From Sva-07 sp031426215 (lineage in GTDB: Bacteria > Actinomycetota > Acidimicrobiia > Acidimicrobiales > Ilumatobacteraceae), in NCBI GenBank assembly GCA_031426215.1, contig JANPKU010000043.1, positions 1 to 12,424 on the forward strand: 12,424 nucleotides of DNA, written 5' to 3'. The notes beneath the pieces are model-generated. The model ran no database searches, was not told the DNA's origin, and was given only the letters and a program-made list of their open reading frames with translations. A program made the position numbers and the translations under genes. The number at the start of each line of letters is the position of its first letter. Position 1 is the stretch's first letter. Positions 6,860 through 12,424 of the stretch are shown one piece after another.

Positions 6860-6886
6860 TCGCACTCACCAGAATGATCACGCTCG
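6851..6886 (+). repeat. Tandem 18-base imperfect repeat at the SDR-ligase junction
   Basis: Two consecutive 18-base units match at 14 of 18 positions: 6851-6868 and 6869-6886, both beginning CCAGAAT. The first unit holds the last two codons and the TAA stop of the SDR gene. The second ends just before the ligase gene's purine-rich ribosome binding site (6887-6897). All four differences are A/G transitions. It looks like an old tandem duplication. Confidence 0.6.
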
Positions 6887-6902
6887 AAGGGGAAGGGCCT
6901 GT

Positions 6903-8294
6903 ATGACGAAGAACTCGCACGTCTCGCACGACCGACTGGTCGCAGACATCGAGGCCGGGGTGATCGACACCGTGCTCGCCGTGTTCGCCGACCACGCCGG
7001 CCGGCTCGTGGGTAAGCGCGTTGACGGTGCCTTCTACCTCGACGTGGTACACGGCGAGGGCACCGAGAACTGTGACTACCTCCTCGCCTGCGACATCGAG
7101 AACAACCCCCTCCCGGGCTTCTCTTGGGCGAGCTACGAGCAGGGGTACGGCGACATGCGGGGGGTCGTCGATGAATCGACCGTGCGGTACCTCCCGTGGA
7201 TCGACCGCACGGCCGTGGTGCTGCTGGATCTCGTCGACGTCGACACCGCGGCACCGGTCGAGGTCTCGCCACGTCGGATCCTGCAGGCGCAGGTCCAAAA
7301 GGCAGCCGCCGCAGGGCTCGTACCCATGATCGGATCCGAGATCGAGTTCTACATCTTCAAGGAGCCGTACGACGAGGCTCATCGGCTCGGCTACCGGGGT
7401 CTCACCCCGAACTCGGCGTACGTCGAGGACTATCACATCCTGCAAACCACCAAGGAGGAAGACGTGGTCGGCGCAATCCGGCGCGGGCTCGCCGAGGCGG
7501 GGATGCCGGTGGAAGGCAGCAAAGGCGAAGCCGGCAGGGGACAACAGGAACTGAACCTCACTTACACCACGGCGGTCGAGATGGCCGACATCAACCTGTT
7601 GTTCAAGAACGCAGTCAAGGAGATCGCACACGCATGCGGCAAGTCGGTGACGTTCATGGCGAAGCCGCACTTCGACGACGCCGGGTCGAGCTGTCACATC
7701 CACTCCAGCCTGTGGTCGCCCGACGGTGTCGCTCTGATGCCGGCCGCCGACGGCGATCACGGCGATCACGATCCTCACCGCATGAGTCAGTTGTTCCGCT
7801 GGTATCTGGGCGGCATGATCGAGACGGCGCGTGATTTCAGTCTCCTCATGGCCCCCACCGTGAACAGCTACAAGCGCTTCGTCCCCGGCTCGTGGGCACC
7901 GACGGGCATCGGCTGGGCCGTCGACAATCGCACGCTCGGCTTCCGCGTGGTCGGCCACGGAAACGGGATGCGCGTCGAGAACCGCATACCCGGTGCTGAC
8001 GCGAACACGTACCACGCGTTCGCGGCCACGATCGCCGGCGGGTTGTACGGCATCGCCGAACAGATCGAACCCGGCCCTGCGTTCTCGGGCAACGGCTACA
8101 CGGCAACCGATCTCCGGCGCATCCCGGCCACCTTCGTCGAGGCGATCGAACTGTGGCGGGACAGCAAGATCGCCGTGACCTGCTTCGGTGAAGATGTGCA
8201 TCAGCACGTGCTCGTGCACGCCGAGGCGGAGTGGTCGGCGTTCAACCAGACCGTCACCGAGTGGGAACGGGCGCGATACTTCGAGCGCATCTGA
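6903..8294 (+). CDS. Glutamine synthetase-like gamma-glutamyl-amine ligase (GlnA4/PuuA type)
   Basis: This 463-residue protein belongs to the glutamine synthetase superfamily and keeps the ligase core: metal/glutamate motif GSEIEFYIF (144-152), GQQELNLTY (213-221), the ATP-site motif SSCHIHSSLW (262-271), NSYKRFVPGSWAP (321-333), DNRTLGFR (341-348) and RVENRIPGADAN (357-368). The NSYKR and PGADAN versions are those of gamma-glutamylpolyamine/ethanolamide synthetases (PuuA, GlnA4) and GlnT-like proteins rather than housekeeping GlnA. The reaction would be ATP + glutamate + amine to gamma-glutamyl-amide. Neighbouring SDR, ALDH, GntR and APC permease genes support catabolism over ammonia assimilation. 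The usual N-P-Y after PGADA is N-T-Y, and residues 283-292 form an Asp/His-rich loop. The start has a strong AAGGGGAAGGG ribosome site. The stop overlaps the regulator's start (TGATG). Confidence 0.9.
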   Translation: MTKNSHVSHDRLVADIEAGVIDTVLAVFADHAGRLVGKRVDGAFYLDVVHGEGTENCDYLLACDIENNPLPGFSWASYEQGYGDMRGVVDESTVRYLPWIDRTAVVLLDLVDVDTAAPVEVSPRRILQAQVQKAAAAGLVPMIGSEIEFYIFKEPYDEAHRLGYRGLTPNSAYVEDYHILQTTKEEDVVGAIRRGLAEAGMPVEGSKGEAGRGQQELNLTYTTAVEMADINLLFKNAVKEIAHACGKSVTFMAKPHFDDAGSSCHIHSSLWSPDGVALMPAADGDHGDHDPHRMSQLFRWYLGGMIETARDFSLLMAPTVNSYKRFVPGSWAPTGIGWAVDNRTLGFRVVGHGNGMRVENRIPGADANTYHAFAATIAGGLYGIAEQIEPGPAFSGNGYTATDLRRIPATFVEAIELWRDSKIAVTCFGEDVHQHVLVHAEAEWSAFNQTVTEWERARYFERI

Positions 8295-9010
8295 TGGTCT
8301 CCGACAACCCGTTGCTGCGTCCGATCAAGGACGGCAACACGTTCGAGCAAACCGTCGAGCGTTTGGCAACCGCGGTGCGGATGGGTGTGGTCGCCACCGG
8401 TCAGCGACTTCCACCCGAACGCGAATTGGCGGTGCAACTCAACGTCAGCCGGGTCACGTTGCGTGAGGCGATCAAGGCGCTACAACAGGCTGGCTACGTG
8501 ATCTCCACCCGAGGCCGGACGGGCGGAACCGTGGTCGTCTACGACCCAGCCCAGAGAACGCACGTCGACCCCCGACTCGTTGCCCGAACGCTCGGCGCCG
8601 ACGAGGTGCTCGACGCGCTCGCCTTCCGTTCGGTGGTGGAGACGGGCGCAGCCGAGCTGGCCGCCTCGCGGCCGCTCGACAAGGCGGAACGTCTCCGGCT
8701 CCGAGCCGCCCTCGCGGCGCTCGACAGCGCCGACGGACCCAACCGCCGGGTCGAGGACTCTCGCTTCCACATCCTGATCGCCGAGTTGAGCGGTTCCCAG
8801 TCGGTGGCCGGCGCAGTGGCCGACGTCCAGTCTCGGCTCGACGAGCTGTTGGCTTCGATACCGGTGTTTGCCCGCAACATCACCCATTCCGACGCTCAGC
8901 ATCGGCGCATCGGCCGGGCCATTCTTCGTGCCGACCCAACGGCGGCACGGGCGGCGATGAGCGACCACCTGGAAGGAACGGCGGCGCTGCTCCGGGGCCT
9001 GCTGGCCTGA
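8294..9010 (+). CDS. GntR-family regulator, FadR subfamily (FCD domain)
   Basis: This 238-residue DNA-binding protein has an N-terminal winged helix at about 14-75 (RLPPERELAVQLNVSRVTLREAIKAL, then GRTGGTVV). A helical FCD effector domain follows at about 105-230. Likely metal/ligand residues in the FCD domain are Asp155 and His159 (EDSRFH), His203 and His225 (MSDHL). FadR-subfamily regulators usually repress catabolic operons and release DNA on binding a carboxylate effector, so a gamma-glutamyl intermediate or the final acid is a reasonable guess. The ATG at 8294 overlaps the ligase's TGA by one base (TGATG), which implies translational coupling. The frame is open further upstream, but those residues have no family character. 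A hairpin terminator follows ten bases after the stop. Confidence 0.92.
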   Translation: MVSDNPLLRPIKDGNTFEQTVERLATAVRMGVVATGQRLPPERELAVQLNVSRVTLREAIKALQQAGYVISTRGRTGGTVVVYDPAQRTHVDPRLVARTLGADEVLDALAFRSVVETGAAELAASRPLDKAERLRLRAALAALDSADGPNRRVEDSRFHILIAELSGSQSVAGAVADVQSRLDELLASIPVFARNITHSDAQHRRIGRAILRADPTAARAAMSDHLEGTAALLRGLLA

Positions 9011-9019
9011 GTCCGAATG

Positions 9020-9043
9020 GCCGACCGACGGTGCGCGGTCGGC
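9020..9043 (+). terminator. Strong hairpin terminator after the regulator gene
   Basis: GCCGACCG (9020-9027) and CGGTCGGC (9036-9043) form a perfect eight-base GC-rich stem around an eight-base loop, starting ten bases after the regulator's stop. There is no long T-run, which is common for actinobacterial terminators. It would separate the SDR-ligase-regulator unit from the permease, which then needs its own promoter in 9044-9145. Confidence 0.55.
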
Positions 9044-9145
9044 TCCGTCTGGCGTGCTATGAAATGGTCTGAGGTCAGGGTATTTCTCGGGGGAAGACCA
9101 CGGCCGGGTGAAAAGCACATCACGGACAACGATCGGGGGACCCAG

Positions 9146-10789
9146 ATGTCAGACAAGACGCTCGACCAGAAGATGGCCGACGATCGCGCGCAACTCCACG
9201 AGCTCGGTTACGCCCAGGAACTCAAACGTGGATTGGGAGGCTTCAGCAACTTCGCCATCAGCTTCTCGATCATCTCCATTCTCGCAGGCGGGATGACCAG
9301 CTTCTGGCTCGGGATGGTCACCGGCGGCCCCATCGTGATCACCCTGGGGTGGGTCATCGTGGGCTTCTTCGCCCTCCTCGTGGGCATGTCCATGGGTGAG
9401 ATCTGCTCCGCGTACCCAACCGCAGGCGGGCTGTACTACTGGTCGGCCAAACTGGCACGCAAGAACCCAGCGAAGTGGGCCTGGTTCACCGGCTACTTCA
9501 ACCTGCTCGGCCAGATCGGCGTCATCGCATCGGTCGACTATGCCCTGTCGATCTTCATCGGCTACTTCATCCGAATGTTCGACGACGGATTCGAGCTCAC
9601 CAGCAGAAACATCTTCGTGATCTTCCTGATCGTGCTCGTCGTCCACGGTCTGCTGAACACCTTCGGGGTGGAACTCGTCCGCATACTCGGCGACGTCAGT
9701 GTGTGGTGGCACGTGGTCGGAGTGGTGATCATCGCCGGGGTTCTGTTCATCTCCCCCGACAACACACGCGGAATCGGCGCAGCGTTCGACCGTGCACCCG
9801 AGGGTCTGACCGGCTGGACCGGGGGTGCGTTCGTCACGGCGTATCTGTTCGCACTCGGCCTGCTCCTGGCCCAGTACACAATCACCGGGTTCGACGCTTC
9901 GGCACACGTCAGCGAGGAAACCGTCGGGGCGCGCACGGAAGCGCCCAAGGCCATCGTTCGAGCGATCTACGTGTCCGCCATCGCCGCCCTGATCCTCAAT
10001 CTGGCCATGATCGCTGCGCTCCCGAAGGGCGATGATGCGTACGCCGCGATCGCCTTCGGCGGTGAAGGTGACTTCTTCCTGGTCAACGCCGCGCCGAGAC
10101 TGATCTCGTCGGCGGTCGGGTCCGAGATGGCCAAGTTCCTCGTGTTCATCGCGATCGTGGGACAGTTCTTCTGTGGCATGGCGTCGGTCACTGCCAACAG
10201 TCGGATGATCTACGCCTTCAGCCGTGACGGAGCACTCCCCGGCTCGAAGTTTTGGCACCGCATCAACCCCAAGACCCGCACACCCACCAACTCGATATGG
10301 CTCGGCATCGCACTGTCGGCGTTGGTGGGCACACTGTCGCTCTATCAGAAGGGTGGTTATTCCACGGCCTTCTTCGCCCTTACCGGCATCTGTGTGATCG
10401 GGTTGTACATCTCGTACGCCATCCCGATCTACCTCCGACTCACCAACCCGGATTTCCAAACCGGCCCGTGGAACCTGAAGGGCAAGCACCAGATCATCGG
10501 ATGGACGTCGCTGATCTGGATCGGGTTCATCACCCTGTTGTTCTTCGCGCCGCTGTTCTGGCCGTTCTGGGGTTTCTGGAACGACAGCAACGAGTTCGCC
10601 CCCGGATTCTTCAAACAGAACAACTTCAACTTCACCGGTCCGCTGATCATTCTGTCGGCGCTGGCGATCTGGGCGTACTGGGCGTTCAGCGGCAAGAACT
10701 GGTTCACCGGCCCCAAGGTTCAAGGCACGCCAGAGGAGCTCGCTGCGATCGAACGCGAACTCGACGCGCTCGAACACGGCAACTTGTAG
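9146..10789 (+). CDS. APC-superfamily amino acid/amine permease
   Basis: This 547-residue inner-membrane protein has about twelve hydrophobic segments: near 34-53, 60-82, 112-133, 155-175, 185-203, 225-247, 270-291, 328-350, 383-400, 405-428, 450-472 and 497-514. The signature GEICSAYPTAGGLYYW (84-99), the GFDASAHVSEET motif (248-259) and NSRMIYAFSRDGALPGS (351-367) place it in the amino acid/choline transporter branch of the APC superfamily, whose members move GABA, choline, ethanolamine or amino acids by secondary transport. Beside the gamma-glutamyl ligase set it is the likely importer of the amine substrate. The ATG at 9146 is chosen: it has GGGGGA five bases upstream and the usual N-terminus (LGYAQELKRGLGGFSNFAISF). 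The C-terminal PEELAAIERELDALE is a cytoplasmic helix. It sits behind a terminator, so it is probably transcribed separately. Confidence 0.93.
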   Translation: MSDKTLDQKMADDRAQLHELGYAQELKRGLGGFSNFAISFSIISILAGGMTSFWLGMVTGGPIVITLGWVIVGFFALLVGMSMGEICSAYPTAGGLYYWSAKLARKNPAKWAWFTGYFNLLGQIGVIASVDYALSIFIGYFIRMFDDGFELTSRNIFVIFLIVLVVHGLLNTFGVELVRILGDVSVWWHVVGVVIIAGVLFISPDNTRGIGAAFDRAPEGLTGWTGGAFVTAYLFALGLLLAQYTITGFDASAHVSEETVGARTEAPKAIVRAIYVSAIAALILNLAMIAALPKGDDAYAAIAFGGEGDFFLVNAAPRLISSAVGSEMAKFLVFIAIVGQFFCGMASVTANSRMIYAFSRDGALPGSKFWHRINPKTRTPTNSIWLGIALSALVGTLSLYQKGGYSTAFFALTGICVIGLYISYAIPIYLRLTNPDFQTGPWNLKGKHQIIGWTSLIWIGFITLLFFAPLFWPFWGFWNDSNEFAPGFFKQNNFNFTGPLIILSALAIWAYWAFSGKNWFTGPKVQGTPEELAAIERELDALEHGNL

Positions 10790-10800
10790 CTTCGACCTGA

Positions 10801-10995
10801 CCCGAACAGGCATGGGTGGACCTGCTCGCCACCCATCACGGCGCCGACGTCGTGCCACTGGACTTCGCCAGCAATGCCGAAGCGAGTCGTGCCACGATCA
10901 ACGAGTGGCTGAGCAATCGCACCGAGGGCCTGATCCCCGACCTGATCACTGAAGGATTCATCGATCCGGCCACGGTAGATGCCGCTCGCGAGTAA
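10801..10995 (+). pseudogene. Serpin fragment, truncated at both ends
   Basis: An open stretch without its own good start encodes about 60 residues reading EQAWVDLLATHHGADVV, then PLDFASNAEASRATINEW and LSNRTEGLIPDLITEGFIDP. This is the helix F / strand 3A region of serpins (x-x-L-x-x-x-Y-G-A-x-V-x-x-V-D-F, then I-N-x-W-V-x-x-x-T-x-x-x-I-P-D-L-I). In a complete serpin of about 370-400 residues this lies in the first half and is followed by T-R-L-V-L-x-N-A. Here the frame instead reads ATVDAARE and stops at 10993-10995. The upstream edge is an in-frame stop at 10798, right after the permease gene. Neither the reactive-centre loop nor the N-terminal helices are present, so no inhibitor can be made. 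Codon use still looks protein-like, suggesting recent decay. Confidence 0.75.
10812..10836 (+). terminator. Hairpin 22 bases after the permease gene
   Basis: ATGGGTGG (10812-10819) and CCACCCAT (10829-10836) form a perfect eight-base stem with a nine-base loop, 22 bases past the permease stop. It lies inside the serpin remnant. No T-run follows. It is well placed to end permease transcription. Confidence 0.45.
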
Positions 10996-11569
10996 CACTG
11001 TCGATGTGCGCGAATCCCTGGGAGCGATCGGACGCCGAGTCGTCGTCACGGGTCTGGCCGGGTCGGGAAAGAGCACGCTTGCCGTCGCTCTCGCGGACAA
11101 GACCGGTCTGCCGTTGGTTCACCTCGATCTCGCATTCTGGAAGCCAGGCTGGGTTGCACCGTCCGAGTCCGAGTGGCGCGAGAAACAGCACGCGGTGCTC
11201 GCTGGCGACGCATGGATCGCAGATGGCAACTACCACGAAACGCTCGATCTCCGAATCCAACGCGCCGACACCGTCGTGGTCCTGGACATGCCATGGTGGC
11301 TTTGTTCGGCCCGAGCGCTCCGGCGCGGGTTTCGAATGCCGGGTGAGTTACCTGAAGGATGCCAGTACTCGGCCTGGGCCCGGTGGCGCGATGAGTGGCG
11401 CCTGGCCGGTCGAATCTTCCGCACTCGCAACGTGGAACCTGCACACGAACGCGAGGTGATCTCGCGATATGCGCATGACGTGGTGGTCCACGTGCTCAGG
11501 TCCAAGAGCGCGGTCCACCACTTTGTGGAGCAGGTACCAGTTGACCGAGGCATCTCCGACGACGGTTGA
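10979..11569 (+). CDS. FlaR/adenylate kinase-like P-loop protein
   Basis: This 196-residue protein has a Walker A motif GLAGSGKST at 25-33, followed by LVHLDLAFWKPGWVAPSESEWR (46-67) and WIADGNYHETLDLRIQRADTVVVLD (79-103). A helical lid rich in Arg follows (RALRRGFRMPGELPEG, 112-127). This pattern belongs to the group annotated as DNA topology modulation protein FlaR or adenylate kinase-like. These are small cytoplasmic nucleotide-binding proteins whose substrate is mostly unknown, and the FlaR name rests on an old genetic link. The ATG at 10979 overlaps the end of the serpin fragment; a GTG at 11006 is an alternative, and neither has a strong ribosome site. The family is otherwise full length. 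It is probably an independent gene. Confidence 0.8.
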   Translation: MPLASNTVDVRESLGAIGRRVVVTGLAGSGKSTLAVALADKTGLPLVHLDLAFWKPGWVAPSESEWREKQHAVLAGDAWIADGNYHETLDLRIQRADTVVVLDMPWWLCSARALRRGFRMPGELPEGCQYSAWARWRDEWRLAGRIFRTRNVEPAHEREVISRYAHDVVVHVLRSKSAVHHFVEQVPVDRGISDDG

Positions 11570-11689
11570 CCCGCGCCCAGGAGCCATCGGCAGCGACGGG
11601 AAGCGACCCACACCGCCGGCTGAGCTGGACGCTCTGACAGCTGGTCGGCCTTGGCTCAGCGGACTAGGTGGCGAAGCGTGTCCACGCTG

Positions 11690-12231
11690 TCAGTTTTGCC
11701 GAACGCGGGCGCCACGTGCCTCGTCGATCAGCGCTCGGATGTCCTGCGGCGTCGGAACCTCCGGCGCGATGTTCGGAATCGGAGGCGGCTCGGCCCACTG
11801 CGCCGGGTTCGAATCGCTCCATCTCCATCGACACGCCGGCGTGAACATCGACGAGAGGCACGCGTGGGTCTGGTACACACTGCGTGCCGACAGACCCCGT
11901 CCTTGGTGCGCCCGTAGAGGTCGACCAGCGTCTTGGTCATCACCTTCGTCACCGGCATCGACCCGAGCGTGGGCCGAATGTCAAGTCGGTACACCCGCTC
12001 GTATCCGGGGATGGTGTTCGGCGACCGACCCTTGCTCACCTCGGTCCGCGCCTTCTTCGCATCACGAAGATTTCCGCGGAAGGTGCGGCTCACCTGCCGG
12101 TGCTTGCCGGTCACAACATCCCGACCATCTGACACCACAAGCTCCCACACGCCCGGCGAACGCTCACCCATTGCCGGCGCCAATCGCACCTGTTCCGATT
12201 TACGAGCTTCCCCTGAGGATCGAAGTTCCAC
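11690..12231 (-). pseudogene. Decayed tyrosine recombinase (phage-type integrase) beside tRNA
   Basis: Reading leftward from near the tRNA, the first frame (possible starts GTG 12231 or ATG 12171) gives GERSPGVWELVVSDGRDVVTG and HRQVSRTFRGNLRDAKKART, an integrase arm-binding AP2-like domain. Then comes GRSPNTIPGYERVYRLDIRP and LVDLYGRTKDG, part of the SAM-like core-binding domain. At the G run at 11898-11895 the frame is lost. One frame over the protein resumes as LSARSVYQTHACLSSMF, then RWSDSNPAQWAEPPPIPN and PTPQDIRALIDEA, which is the end of the core-binding domain. A stop follows at 11690-11692. The catalytic domain with its R...HxxR...Y residues is absent. About 25-30 residues also seem missing between TEV and SKGRSPNTI compared with the family. 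It cannot be functional. Confidence 0.8.
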
Positions 12232-12251
12232 ATCATCCCAGCTAGATGATG
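12231..12251. repeat. Inverted repeat at the tRNA-integrase junction
   Basis: CATCATC (12231-12237) and GATGATG (12245-12251) form a perfect seven-base stem with a seven-base loop. It covers the last two bases of the tRNA's encoded CCA end and the first base of the possible GTG start of the integrase remnant. It could end tRNA transcription or be part of an old attachment site. Confidence 0.45.
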
Positions 12252-12326
12252 GTGGGGCGGGTGGGGCTCGAACCCACGACCCACGGATTATGAGTCCGCT
12301 GCTCTAACCGACTGAGCTACCGCCCC
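12250..12326 (-). tRNA. tRNA with CAT anticodon, probably elongator tRNA-Met
   Basis: On the minus strand the gene folds as a complete cloverleaf. The acceptor stem is GGGGCGG with CCGCCCC. The D arm is GCTC-AGTCGGTTA-GAGC. The anticodon stem GCGGA/TCCGT carries the loop CTCATAA. The variable loop is GGGTC. The T arm is GTGGG-TTCGAGC-CCCAC. The discriminator is A, followed by an encoded CCA. The anticodon is CAT (12290-12292). The paired first base and the lack of three G-C pairs in the anticodon stem argue against initiator tRNA. The choice between elongator Met and the lysidine-modified Ile2 cannot be settled from the fold alone. Its 3' end faces the integrase remnant, the standard arrangement for a tRNA used as an integration site. 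Confidence 0.96.
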
Positions 12327-12356
12327 TGCACGGGTTTCCGGCTGAATGGCCCGGAG

Positions 12357-12380
12357 TGTGACTAATTCTGTGACTAGTCT
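12357..12380. repeat. 12-base imperfect tandem repeat upstream of the tRNA gene
   Basis: TGTGACTA occurs at 12357-12364 and again at 12369-12376, giving two 12-base units. They lie about 30-55 bases upstream of the tRNA's 5' end, in its promoter region (minus strand AGTCACAGAATTAGTCACA). The remaining bases to the window end show no supported gene. Confidence 0.4.
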
Positions 12381-12424
12381 GGCACGCATGAACACTACGT
12401 CAGTGAGTGGTCCGTGACCGTCGT

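Noticed and set aside
9065..9100. Inverted TGGTCT ... AGACCA as a GntR operator before the permease.
   Set aside because: The arms are only six bases and 24 bases apart, unlike compact FadR-type operators. This is chance-level similarity.
9149..10858. A 569-codon minus-strand frame opposite the permease gene, and a similar 462-codon frame at 6831-8219 opposite the ligase.
   Set aside because: Both are antisense shadows with low-complexity charged translations. The plus-strand genes have full family motifs.
1..12249. Search for a second copy of the tRNA 3' end as an att direct repeat marking the other edge of the integrated element.
   Set aside because: No stretch matching the tRNA T-arm and acceptor end was seen elsewhere in the window. 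The other edge is deleted or outside.
1..12424. CRISPR arrays, toxin-antitoxin pairs, restriction-modification, retron or other defence systems.
   Set aside because: No regularly spaced repeats and no frames with the corresponding motifs were seen. The zeta-toxin-like appearance of the P-loop protein at 2427-2984 is only the shared kinase fold, and no antitoxin gene is adjacent.

Overview
The window is GC-rich, densely coded bacterial DNA. Protein style, codon bias toward G/C at third positions, an ECF42-type sigma factor and an actinobacterial-style tyrosine recombinase beside a tRNA suggest a high-GC actinobacterium, perhaps near the Acidimicrobiia (inference from recalled family resemblance; no search was run).

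Left part (1-4452): on the minus strand lies the N-terminal stub of an AMP-forming acyl-CoA synthetase, then a signalling pair: a DGPF/YCII-domain protein followed 32 bases later by an ECF42-type sigma factor with a long C-terminal extension. Next come a likely decayed GNAT acetyltransferase, a small P-loop phosphotransferase-like ATPase (+), a uridine-kinase-like protein (-) and, divergent from it, a YdeI/OmpD-associated family protein (+).

Centre (4574-10789): a coherent catabolic locus. An aldehyde dehydrogenase (-) diverges from SDR dehydrogenase, glutamine-synthetase-like gamma-glutamyl ligase and FadR-type GntR regulator (+, the last two overlapping by one base). A strong hairpin then separates these from an APC-superfamily amino acid/amine permease. 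The set fits uptake of an amine, gamma-glutamylation, alcohol-to-aldehyde oxidation, aldehyde-to-acid oxidation and transcriptional control. With two dehydrogenases and no visible amine oxidase, an amino alcohol such as ethanolamine is the best-fitting substrate. The hydrolase expected to release glutamate is not in the window.

Right part (10790-12424): a scarred region. It holds a roughly 60-residue serpin fragment cut at both ends, a FlaR/adenylate-kinase-like P-loop protein, and a decayed tyrosine recombinase (likely internal deletion, frameshift in a G run, no catalytic domain) directly abutting the 3' end of a CAT-anticodon tRNA gene on the same strand. This looks like the remnant of an element integrated at the tRNA. 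No CRISPR array or complete insertion sequence was seen.
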